From Cotesia glomerata (Eukaryota > Arthropoda > Insecta > Hymenoptera > Braconidae), in NCBI RefSeq assembly GCF_020080835.1, contig NC_058159.1, positions 5,518,001 through 5,582,000 on the forward strand: DNA of 64,000 nucleotides, in the 5' to 3' direction. The notes beneath the pieces are model-generated. The model did not search any database, had not been told where the DNA came from, and worked only from the letters and a program-made list of their open reading frames with translations. The position numbers and the translations under genes are program-made. Numbering within the stretch: the first letter of the stretch is position 1; the number at the start of each line of letters is the position of its first letter. This document shows positions 47,706 to 58,842 of the stretch, in pieces.

Positions 47706-48853
47706 TTTAAAAAAATTAACTCAATAAATAAAAAATATTTAAATATATTAAAATATATCAACTATTACTGATATATTAAAAATAATTAATCAACAAGTAC
47801 AGTTAACTAAAAATTATCAGGAGCAATATTTATCATTAACAAGACACGTAACTACAAAACTATAAAAACTATCAGATAAAAAACACACATATACTTCCAT
47901 ACAAATAACCTGATAATTAAATATTTATCATATCATCACAATGAAAAAAATCAACAATCACCCGCCGTTAGGTTATATTTTCAAAACAGAGATAAAATAA
48001 AAAAAAAACTCAATAATAAAATTTTATTTAAAAGCAGCGACAGTTTGTGTCACTTCTCAACTCTGATTGGCCCGAATATCCAGCTCTGATTGGTGGATTC
48101 TCCATTCAGGTCACAGATTCGCCTAAGCTCCACTAGGTGGCGTCAGTAAATTGCCAGAAGCTTGGGAAGAAAATTGCTTAGAAACTGGAGACAAGTTCAA
48201 TCAAGTGCTGTGAGTTTGATCTTAAAAGTATTGAAAGAACTTATAAACTTGTGAATATTATTATTTTTCACTTATTTATAGGTAGTTAATTAACTAATCA
48301 TCAAAAATATATTTATTTAAATAACTCCAACGCGGGAGTAAAAATATTACGACTTGCTAACAGGGCGCATACTGTATAGTAGTTACATCAAAACCAAACA
48401 ATCCAAGTGTGTGAAAAAATATTACAGCTCCAATTCGTAATCTCTAATTGCAAGTGACTCGGCTTACCCTGGATCATCAGCCTCATTGTTATCAACGTTC
48501 AGTTTTATCCTCGTTCTCAGTAGCATCGGTATCGTATCTAGTTCCTGGTGATTACAGTATATTACAGTGACGCTTGCGCGCCATTACTAATTATCTTATT
48601 CTCTTAAACCATACATTCTTTGGTATATATCATACAGTATATTTAATATCCCTTTTTTCGTGTGCTTTTTCCCCAGGCACCAGTGATCAGGTCTTACGGA
48701 GGTATTATCACCGAAATTAAAAAGTCAAAAGGAGTTTTTAAAATAAATTTATCCGTGGATAAAAAAAATTTAAAACAATTATTTATAAATACCGTCTTTA
48801 TAAAGAAAGAGCATAAATAATAAACCGGTACGTGAAAAATTTGATGGTTAACA
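47706..48853. promoter_or_regulatory. Divergent promoter region of Gss and Psi
   Basis: 1.15 kb separates the two start codons. The central part (about 48040-48250) is clearly less AT-rich. It holds two copies of CTCTGATTGG (48060 and 48083), which are inverted CCAAT boxes. It also holds a CTCF-like motif (48130-48142). For Psi, a GTGAGT donor at about 48210 and a strong acceptor TTTTTCCCCAG ending at 48676 suggest a spliced 5' UTR. A shared bidirectional promoter is inferred from spacing and motifs. Confidence 0.55.
48130..48142 (+). promoter_or_regulatory. CTCF-like motif CCACTAGGTGGCG
   Basis: CCACTAGGTGGCG matches the core of the CTCF consensus (CCASYAGRKGGC) at every position. It is in the only GC-richer stretch between two divergent genes, a usual setting for insulator proteins. 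Binding itself is inference. Confidence 0.5.
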
Positions 48854-48952
48854 ATGAGTGACTACTCAGCGGTAGCTCCGCCTCAGAATTTCAGCCAGAG
48901 TTCGGCGTTTGCCGCGGCATTACAACGTGCTAAACAGGTATATGATTCATAC

Positions 48953-49017
<65 letters not shown>

Positions 49018-52000
49018 ATTATTATAAACTTATATTTAATGCATACTTGGGTATAAATATATATGCCAAATATGTTTTAAGTTTAAATTTATTCACGGCC
49101 TGACTGAGAATGACCTTTTGCTGGTTGAGAACTTTACGTTTTTATTTTATTAAATTTTTATTCAGTCTTTTATGCTCGGGAATATGGATTCATAAATATT
49201 GAATGCTGACTGGAGTCTCTGGACCTGAATAAATGAATGATAGTATTGATTATAGGACGCTTTTGTTTATCATTAATTTATTATTTTTTTTTTTTTTAAT
49301 TTTAGATTGCTGCTAAAATCAATCCTGGAGGTAGTCAGAACAGTGATAGTGGAATCAAAAGGCCTCTTGAAGACAGCTCAGGTAATTAAAATTTTTATTA
49401 TTAATTTTTAAGTGATTATTTAATTCAATTGAAATTTATAGAACGTGAGAATTGATAATGAAAATTTATTTAGGGGATATTTTATAATTTTTTTGACAAA
49501 TAATTTATGGCAAAAAAATTGATATGTAGAAATTATAAAAAATTAAGGATGCAATTTTTTGAAACTAATTTGTTTATTAAATAAAATTAGGAAAACGATT
49601 GACCCTAAAGGCCATCCCTGCAACTTTCCGCTAATTCCATACTTGAGCGCTAAAAATTGCACTTATGACGTTTTAGAGCTCTTCGAGCTCAAAAATATTA
49701 ATTTTGTGTCATTTTGAGCTCTTCAAGCTCAAAAGTCTAATAGAAGTTTGATATAGCACTATTTTTTGAATTTTCAAACCGCAATAACTTTTGAATGATT
49801 GAAATGATTTTCACGCGGTTAGCGGCATTCGACGCAGTTTTTTAATCTTCATAAAGGATTTTTAAGTTTAAATTGATTGAACGAAGAATTTCAAAGTAAT
49901 TCCGAAAAAACACTTTTCGGTTTTCTTTCGTTCACGATATCTTTCGAACGAATCGACCGATTTTGACCGGATTAGCGGCGATCGACGTGGTTTTTTAAGG
50001 TTAACATCTGATTAGTTTTTGGAATCAATTGGTAAAGCCGTTTAAAAGTTATTACAAAAAAACCACGTTTGAAAAAATTTTTTTTAACTTCCCGCTAAGA
50101 AAATCGAAGATTTTCGAAAATCGGGAAGTTATTGTTTTCACCCCGTTTTTCAAAAATCGAGTTTTCGTCAGATCTCGACGTTTTAAGGTCATAGGAAGCT
50201 TCCCTGACTACCCCCGCGATGTTGTCACTATGTCTGTATGTATGTGTGTGTGTGTGTGTGACTATGTGACTCGCTTATAACTTTCGAACGACTGAACCGA
50301 TCGGAATCTACTAAACGGCGTTCTAAAGAGTTCCCTCAAACCTGGATTTTCTGTGAATTTGAACCGATTCGGACCGATAGATTTTGAGAAATTTTGAAAA
50401 ATCTCAAAAAAAAAAAGAAGAAAAAATTTTTTTTGGAATAACTTTTAAAAGGTTTTATCGATCAACTTCAAAAACTAATCCGCCCTTAAGCTTGAAAAAC
50501 CACGCCGATCGTCGCTAATCCGGTCAAAATCGGTTGATTCGTTCGAGAGATATTGTGAACAAAAGAAAACCGCAAAAAGTGTTTTTTTGACATAACTTCG
50601 TCATTTCTTCTCGGATCGTTTTTGATGAAATAGAATAATTTTTAGAGCTTAAAAAACCGCGTCGATCGCCGCCAAGAACGTATAAATCGGTTGATTGGTT
50701 CGAGAGATATCTTCGTTAAAATATTTGGAAACAAGTGTTTTTTTAACATAACTCCGACCTTTTTTGGAATAACTTTTAAACGGCTGCACTGATCAATTTC
50801 AAAAACTAATCAGCTATTAGCATGAAAAAATTACGTCGATCGCCGTCAAGCCGGTCAAAATTGGTCAATTCGTTCAAGAGATATCATGAACGAAAGAAAA
50901 CCGAAAAAAGTGTTTTTTTTTTTGGAATTACTTCAAATTTTTTAGTTTTACCAATTCAAACTTGATAATTCTACATTAAACTGAAAAAATTGCGTCAAAT
51001 GCTGCCAATCGCGTGAAAATCGGTTGATGCATTCAAAAGTTAGTGCGGTTTGAAAATTAAAAAAATATTGTTCTATGAAACTTCTATTAGACTTTTGAGC
51101 TCGAAGAGCTCAATTGCATAGAAAAGCTATTTTTTTAAGCTCAAAGAGCTTAAAATAACACATAAATTGTAAAACATCATTAGTGCAGTTTTAAGCACCT
51201 ATGTATGGAATTAGCGGGAAGTTGCACGGATGGCCTTCAGGATCTACGGTTTTTCTAATTTTTTTTAGTTTTTTTTTGAGATTTCTCAAAATCTACTGGT
51301 TCGAATCAGTCCAAATTGTATTCAAAATCTAAGTTTGGCCAAGCCCTTTCGAATGGCGCCTACCGCGATGAATAGAAATCGGTTAAACCGTTCAAAAGTT
51401 ATAAGAGAGTCACATACATACATACATACACACAGGCATACGGATATCATCGCGAATACATTGAGGGAAGCTTCCTAGGACCTTAAAATGTCGAAATCTG
51501 ATAAGAATTAGATTTTCGAAAACGGGGTAAAACCAATAACTTCCCGATTTAAAAAAAATTTCAATTTTCTTAGCAGGAAATTAATAATCAAACGACTGCC
51601 AACTTTAATATTATTTCAGTATTATGTTTTATAAGTAGACAAATATATAATACTAAAGTTAGCCGACATTTTAAATTTTTTATTCATTAATTAATTAGAA
51701 TTGAAAAATATTTTTTAAAAATTGCACTTACAGTTTTTAAAGTTTTTTACGAATTAAATGTTTTTTTATTTTTTTGTAATAATTTTTTCAATAAAAGAAA
51801 ATTTTTTCAATTTTTAGTTATAAAGTAAAACCCCCAGTAGTATAGCTGCTTATGTACTGGTACATGAGCAGCTACTGGAGCTCTTACCTTACCGGCTAAC
51901 TTAATTTTTATAAAAAAAATTAACATAGAAATTTTAAAAAATTAATTTAATTAATAGAAATATAAATTAAATTGTTGATATAAAATATTAATGAAATAAA

Positions 52001-54357
52001 ATAATTATTTTTTGCAGGTTTCAATGACGAATTTTCAGAACCAGAGGCAAAAAAATTGGCGCCAGATCCATTAATTGGAATGAGAGGAGGACCATTGGGT
52101 GGAATGAGTGACAATGGCGGGAACCGAGGAGGTCCGGTATCGTCACCAACACCAGGCTTGGGAGGTATATGCACTGAAGATATCAGAGTTCCGGACAAAA
52201 TGGTCGGATTAAGTAAGTTTAGGAATTTTATTGATTAAAAGAAAAATTCCTAATCTTTATTAAAAAACTGATCTACGCGTTATTTTTAATTTTACATAAT
52301 AATTGCTTTTATTAACTGATTTAGACAAATATTTTGATTGAAACTTACTACTCGATAATTATTCCCAGTAACATTTACTGTCTATATTAATACATATATA
52401 TTTTATTTATTTTATTTATTAAAGTAATTACTGTTCAATCAAAATAACTGTACTTAATCCGAGTGAAAGATTTATTATCATTAACATTATTATCTCGGAC
52501 TGGTATTTAAATTTAGAATTGAATAATATATTTATTAATAATTAGAATCACAGTTTATCTTATTTTTTTGTATGTTTTATTTTATTTGTGTTTTTAAATA
52601 CTAACAAGTGATTCTAAATTCTATAATAAATTTTATAAAATTTTAAATATTATTAAAAAAAAAACTAATTCCATGAGATTAATAATGTGACATAAATTTT
52701 AGTTTAATATAATTTTTTTTTTTTTCTATTTCCAGATAAATAATTTAATAATTGTATGTATTTTTTTAGTAATTGGACGAGGTGGTGAACAGATAACGAG
52801 GTTGCAAAGTGAAACAGGGTGTAAAATACAAATGGCACCCGAAAGTGGCGGTCTGCCTGAACGTCTTTGTACCCTAACGGGTCCAAGAGAAGCTGTCAAG
52901 TAACTTGTTTTCCCTTTTTTTTTTTTTATTTTCTTGTTTTTATTAATGCCGTATTATTTATACTTATATATTTTATTTAATTATTATTATTTTGTATGCA
53001 ATGCAATCCCATATGAAATCCCCAAAAACATTCACGACATTATGTTTTTATCTGCTTTAGATATATCTATAAAAACGTATATATATAATATATATTTTTA
53101 AAAAATTAACCATTATAATTACCAAGCAAACTATCCTCCTCGATATTATTTTAAACAAATGTCTGCCATGTTTAACATATTTATATTTATATATATTTGT
53201 AATATATATTTATATAAGTGTTTAATAATTTAAAAATTGATTGATATCGCACATGCATTTATAGAAATATCAAAATCGTTGACATTTTTTCAGAATTATT
53301 GTAGATCCTGGAGCAACCATGGACACTACGTATTTTTTCATTTATCATTTTTTATTCCTCATATATTATTGAACAATTGTAATCATAAGCATATATATAT
53401 TATTTACTGCTCATATTTTATTGAAAAAAAAATATTTTATTATTTTTTTTTTTTTTTGTTTATTAAAATTAATGTATAATAGTTTTTTATTTTTACCAAT
53501 AGGGATTTTAAGACAGTGAGAAAATTGTAGGGAGGATAGAATTGTGCATGGGTTTCTCAAACAAAATCACGACGTCTATTTATTTTATTTGTATTTTATT
53601 TAAAAAAAAAAAAAAAAAAAAAAGTAATTGCAAAATTATATCATTAACCACTATTACTACTAGTCTCATTGTTATTATATTTATATGAAAAAATTTATGT
53701 AAACTTTTATTTTTGGTATTGATATTTCGAAACATTACAGCCATATGATTGTGCTTTGCAAACAAATATTGTATTATGTGTATTGTATATTGCTTAGTAA
53801 TAATTAGTTTATTCAAATTAATTCTATTAATTTATTTTTTAATTTATATGTTTTATTTACAAAATTTCTTTTTTTTATTTGTGTTGCAGTCGTGCCAAGG
53901 ATTTGGTACTGTCGATAGTAAATCAACGGTGTCGCTCTGAAGGAGGTATGGGTGAGATGAATATGCCGAACCCGAATGCTGGAGGTGGAAACGGTGGGGT
54001 TGGTGGCAATAACGGAGGTGGAGGAGGTGGTGGACCTATAATAAGTAACAACAGTCACCCGGGAAGTTTAGAAATTATGATTCCTGGTCCCAAAGTTGGA
54101 TTAATTATCGGAAAAGGTGGCGAGACCATTAAACAGCTTCAGGAAAAATCTGGAGCTAAGATGGTTGTAATTCAAGATGGACCTTCTCAGGAACAAGAAA
54201 AACCTCTAAGGTTAATATTTATTAAAAATTTTTTTTTCTTTTCATAAATATTTATTATTATTGTTATATTAATTTAAAAGAGTCAATTATTATTAACTAA
54301 TACTAATAATATTAATAATAATAATAAAACTTCAGTCATATAATAATAATAATAATA

Positions 54358-54398
<41 letters not shown>

Positions 54399-57300
54399 CA
54401 TAATCTATATTATTAAAAGAATAAGCAAAATTTAGGCTGCATTCGAAAATGCTCTATCTCTAGATACATAATTAAGAAATGACCCTGTATCTTGTGAACT
54501 ATTGACATTTTTAAAGATATAAGCTCATCCCAATGTTACACTCATCGAGACCTTTCATTTGAGTACCCACATCAATTTTTCATATATTTCATATATTTAT
54601 ATATTTCACGAATACCATATATATAAAATATATGAAAATTGCCATGTGGGTACTCAAATGAAAGGTCTCGATGAGTGTAACATCGGAATGAGCTTATATC
54701 TTTAAAAATTTCAATAATTAAGAAATGTCCTTGTAAACTATTGACATTATGTATCTTGTAAACTATTGACGTTTTTAAAGATATAAGCTCACCCCGACAT
54801 TACACTCATCGAGATCTTTCATTTGAGTACCCACATCAATTTTTCATATTTTTATATATATATTATATATATCACTATATGAAAAATATATCAAAATGCA
54901 TGTGGGTACTCAAATGAAAGCTCTTGATGAGTGTAACATCGGAATGAGCTTATATCTTTAAAAACGTCAATAGTTATAAAAGTATAGTGCAATTTAATGA
55001 AGCAAAATTTTATTTATTCATAGTTCACAAGTCACAGTAGTTACATAGTGACTGCAAATTTGTTTATTATTATTATTATCCTAGAAAAATTGATTAATTT
55101 TTTTTTTTTTTTATTTTTACAGAATAACTGGAGATCCACAAAAAGTTGAGTACGCTAAACAATTAGTCTATGAATTAATAGCAGAAAAAGAAATTCAAAT
55201 GTATAACCGTGGACCGAGAAATAATGACCGTAATAGTTTTTCAAACGACAATGGTTTTAATAACCATGGCCCTTCGTCATCGAATAACGGTGATAATTGC
55301 GAAGTATTAGTCCCAAGAGCGGCTGTTGGTGTTGTAATTGGCAAAGGAGGTGATATGATTAAAAAAATTCAGTCTGAAACTGGAGCACGCGTACAATTCC
55401 AGCAGGGAAGAGAGGAAGGTCCAGGTGACAGAAAATGTTTACTGTCTGGAAAACCACAGGCTGTCGAGCAAGCGCGTCAACGAATTCAAGAGCTCATTGA
55501 TAGTGTAACGGTCTGTAATTTTTTTTATTTTATTTATTTTTTTTTAACATCAGACCTATTTCACTTTGTTGTAAAACAATACTGATATTAATTTAAATTG
55601 CAGAGACGAGATGATAGACCGCCTCAAGGAAGAGGCGGCCCGCGTGGTAATGGGTTTGGCGGAGGTAACAATAACAATGGCGGAGGCGGCGGTCGTCCTA
55701 ATGAATACGGAGGCTGGGATCGTCGTCAAGGAGGTGGTAACATGCAAGATAAAATCGAAGCTACGTACAATGTACCTTCAACAAAATGCGGAATAATTAT
55801 TGGAAAAGGTTTTTTTTTTTTTTTAAATTTTTTTTTATAATTTATATTATTTTATTAAATTATTTAATTAAATTTAAGGTGGTGAGACAATTAAACAAAT
55901 TAACCAGCAAACGGGAGCACACTGTGAACTTGATCGCAGAAATCCAGGAACTGAGACTGAAAAGATTTTCATCATTCGCGGTACTCCGGAACAAGTTGAA
56001 CACGCTAAAAGGATATTTAATGAAAAATTAGGCGTGGTATGTAAATTAAAATTTTTATTATTTTATTTATTTATTTTATTTTAAGTCGCTTTTTTTAATT
56101 ATTTTATTTGTGTGTATTTTTTTATGATTTTTAATACCAATTATTATTTTTTTTTTTTTTAGCAAAATGACCCAATGCATGATTTCCAAGGTGGTAATGC
56201 AGCATACGCTGGTGCTCAAGGTGCAATAGGCTATAATCCTACATGGAATGCAAGTGCAGGTTATCAGACATGGCCTACTCAAGCTCAACCAGCTGATCCT
56301 GGTATATATAATTTTTTTTTTTTTTTTTTTTTTAACATAAATTTAAATAATTGTTTGTTTAAATAAAATAAAATAAAATTTTTTAGCTGCTGCAGCACAA
56401 CCAGTGCAAATAAACCCTCAAACAGGACAAGCAGATTACAGCGCTCAATGGGCAGAATACTACCGTTCCTTGGGTATGCACCGTGAAGCTGAGTTAATCG
56501 AACAACAATCCAAGCAAGGTAAAGGCGATCCATCTCAGCAACAAGCAGCAGTTGCCGCCGTTGCGACTCCTGGTGCTGCAGCTGCTCAGACAGCTCAACA
56601 GCAACCGCAAGCGAACCAACAAGCTCAGCAGCAAAATGCTGCCCAAAATGGTGGTCAGGCGGACTACAGTGCTCAGTGGGCCGAGTACTATCGCAGTATT
56701 GGTAAAATGAAGGAAGCCGAGGCTATAGAGGCCCAAATGAAAGCTGGAAAGGTAATTTGATTTTTATTTCATTTTTTTTTCTAATTTATTTTGATACTAA
56801 AATCAGCAGATATTTGACAGTTTTTTTTTATTTTTGTAAAAAAAAATTATTTGTCGGAATAATTAAAGACACCCGTTCTTAATTTATTTAAAAACTATTT
56901 TAATTTAAAAAAAAAATGTTTATTATTTTAATTTGTCGGTTGTTGAAGTGTCAGTTAAAAAAAAGATTATTTATTTATTTGAAAAGAAACGCCTTCGGCA
57001 ATTTACAGCAATATATTACATTTTCATGGTTAGAATGTTTAATTAATATTTATATACAATAAATAACATTTGTAAAGAGAAGATAGATTTAAGAAATTTG
57101 AGAGAAGAAAAAAACAAAAAAAGAAAATTTTAAATAATTGATAATTGATAATCACTAATTAGTAGATTTCATAGAAATCTAACTATTGTATTGGTCTTCA
57201 TGACGGAACTTTTGAAAAATCTTGCTATATTTCGACTCAGCTCGTCAAGCAGATTCAGAAAATGCATATCGACGGTCTAATTAGCAATTTGTCTAACTCC

Positions 57301-57530
57301 TTATTTTTTAGTGGGTGATTTTTTAACATTTTGATGTAGCCATAATCGAATTATAAATTATTTGAATGATTCAAACCTAAATATTATATCTCTATTAGAT
57401 AATAATGATATTAAATGGTTTTTTTAAAGTGATAATAAATTTTGAACTAATTGTTTTTTTTCGTACAAATAGAAGATTCTCTAAAATGGAGTTAGACAAT
57501 TTGCTAATTAGAACGTCGATATGGTTCAAA

Positions 57531-57585
<55 letters not shown>

Positions 57586-58842
57586 GATATAACCGGCCTT
57601 GTCTCTTCTCTAACTCCCGCAATTCTATACGGATCTTAATAAAACGTAACATACTCATTCTTAGTACGATTTCCGAGATTAAGCTCAAAGATGAGCGAAA
57701 TCGGTCGATTAGTTTTGAAATGAGAGCAATTTAAAAATTTTCAAAAACTACAAAAATTTTCACTTCTATCGTATTTCCGTGCAATAACAATTAAACGAGA
57801 TATCATATTCAATTTTTATGAATTGTATCTGAAATATTATTTAATAAGCTTTAATTCGCATACTTATCTATTTTTCTAAATTAAATAGTTTAGGAATGAC
57901 AAAAATTTAAATTCCTCAAAATCCTCAAAAATTGGATCTTTTACTGTTTCATTGAGAAATAACTATTGTATGCGATAACTTGTAAAATTTTTGTAAATTG
58001 CATCTGAAAGTTTATAAAATAAACTTTAACTTGCATATTTCACCATCAGTCAAGGCCAAAAATTACTTACTATTTCTGTCTATTTAATGGAATTTTACTT
58101 TTGCATTCGTTTGAGAAATGATTGTTTCAGTAGTTGTTGGATTCATTGTGAAAGCTACTTGCATTTCGGCTGCCGAATAGTCTTTTTTTGATATTTAACA
58201 ATCACTATTTGTACATCTGGAATATTATTTTAGAATCACCCTTTTTGCTTCACTTTTTATCTTATCTGCCGGTCCTTCAAAAATTTCATAATTAAAATGT
58301 CCATTATTGTATGATTTATTATATCTCGTCTGATTTATTAAAAAATATTTAAAAATAACTGCGTTTAAACTATTAATTACAATACTATTTTTAAAAATTT
58401 GTAATTTTTTTTATTTTTAGATTTGGAACTTTTTATTAAAATTTTTTTTATAGAAATTTAGTTGTTAAAAAATAAAAATAAAAATTGATAAATGTCTGTT
58501 GACATTAGGATCATAATTTATGACATTTAATTTCTATCAATGTTCAATTAAAATTGATTTATGATTAATAATTTTTCACAGGGCAATCAAATGCCTCAAG
58601 CTCAAATGCAACAGCAAACAATGCAAGCTCAAACCGGAGCTGCAGCTGCTCCACCAACGCCAGCAAACGCTTTTCCACAAGCATATGGAGCCTATCCGGG
58701 GATGAATCCTGGCTCAACACCCGGTAATTACTATGCCGCAGGTGCTGGAGCTCCACAGCAACCGAATCCAGGACAACAGAATCCGGGATTCCCAGCTGGC
58801 TATCAGAATTACTCTTACTCCCAGCCCAATGCTGATAATTAA
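48854..58842 (+). CDS. Psi: P-element somatic inhibitor / FUBP-type KH-domain protein
   Basis: Eleven exons: 48854-48937, 49306-49381, 52018-52212, 52770-52899, 53890-54210, 55123-55504, 55604-55808, 55879-56036, 56163-56301, 56387-56751 and 58582-58842 (stop included), about 771 aa. Four KH domains begin near residues 107, 222, 328 and 447. Each has its GxxG loop: IIGRGGE, IIGKGGE, VIGKGGD, IIGKGGE. Glycine- and asparagine-rich linkers separate them. The C-terminus has two DYSAQWAEYYR repeats (about 580 and 656), each followed by an acidic EAEAIE or EAELIE helix, and a Q/A/P-rich tail. In Drosophila PSI these C-terminal repeats contact U1-70K and the KH domains bind exonic RNA; vertebrate FUBPs bind single-stranded DNA and RNA. 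Expected site: nucleus. Start chosen at MSDYSAVAPP, the first ATG after the inferred 5' UTR acceptor. The exon 6 donor is ambiguous (55504 or 55510). Confidence 0.95.
48955..49013. repeat. (TA)n microsatellite in Psi intron 1
   Basis: About 58 bp of uninterrupted TA dinucleotides starting 18 bp after the exon 1 donor of Psi. Confidence 0.95.
49583..51590. mobile_element. AACTTCCCGC elements, composite copy D (self-nested)
   Basis: The outer copy is reversed: it starts TTAGGAAAACGATTGACCCT at 49583 and resumes after an interruption to end TTTTCTTAGCAGGAAATTAA near 51583. The inner copy is forward: it starts TTAACTTCCCGCTAAGAAAA at about 50083, contains the GTCTGTATGTATGTGTGTGT tract, and ends GGATCTACGGTTTTTCTAAT at about 51260. 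The outer copy is thus split by a member of its own family. It occupies most of intron 2 of Psi. Confidence 0.75.
51650..51905. repeat. GTTAGCCGACAT-type MITE with a nested 67-bp element
   Basis: CTAAAGTTAGCCGACATTTT at the left end and CCGGCTAACTTAATTTTTAT at the right. Near its right end the small TA-flanked element 51823-51889 has inserted, splitting the terminal repeat. Confidence 0.7.
51823..51889. mobile_element. 67-bp TA-flanked MITE of the AGGTAAAAG family
   Basis: AAGTAAAACCCCCAGTAGTA and CTACTGGAGCTCTTACCT are diverged inverted ends with TA on both sides; GCTGCT and AGCAGC pair inside around GTACTGGTAC. It is the smallest member seen here. Confidence 0.65.
54303..54400. repeat. (AAT)n / (ATT)n trinucleotide tract
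   Basis: Runs of AATAATAAT turning into ATTATTATT near 54359, so that the tract is itself an inverted repeat. It lies in Psi intron 5, next to the palindromic repeat block. Confidence 0.85.
54405..55055. repeat. Palindromic 246-bp-type repeat block, third locus
   Basis: It begins TAATCTATATTATTAAAAGA, like the block in me31B intron 5, contains two palindromic units with AAGATATAAGCTCATCCC and ACCCACATCAATTTTTCAT, and ends GTTCACAAGTCACAGTAGTT with TACATAGTGACTGCAA. Both edges agree with the me31B block, which fixes the element's extent. It lies in Psi intron 5. Confidence 0.8.
57269..57519. mobile_element. 251-bp TA-flanked MITE, TCGACGGTCTAATTAGCAA ends
   Basis: TCGACGGTCTAATTAGCAAT at the left and TTTGCTAATTAGAACGTCGA at the right, TA on both sides. 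The related site at 45170 reads ACATATGGTTC without the element, giving an empty target. A copy with another element inside it lies at 9126-10247. Confidence 0.9.
57536..57584. repeat. (TA)n microsatellite in Psi intron 10
   Basis: About 48 bp of TA dinucleotides inside the 0.95-kb dispersed repeat; the sister copy has a shorter tract at the same place. Confidence 0.95.

Larger units (their letters stand above)
57160..58190. repeat. Second copy of the 0.95-kb TAGTAGATTTCAT repeat
   Basis: Motif order matches 45095-46045: TAGTAGATTTCATAGAAATC, CTTCATGACGGAACTTTTGA, ATATGGTTCAAAAGTTTATA, (TA)n, and finally TTGCATTTCGGCTGCCGAAT. It is interrupted by the 251-bp TIR element at 57269-57519. It lies in Psi intron 10. 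Confidence 0.7.

Noticed and set aside
48909..49103. Poly-(Tyr-Ile) frame in Psi intron 1
   Set aside because: Translation of the (TA)n microsatellite.
53237..53480. Possible alternative Psi exon starting AGAATTATTGTAGATCCTGG
   Set aside because: An acceptor-like TTTTTTCAG precedes it and a short open frame follows, but no donor in phase is visible and the peptide does not resemble a KH domain.
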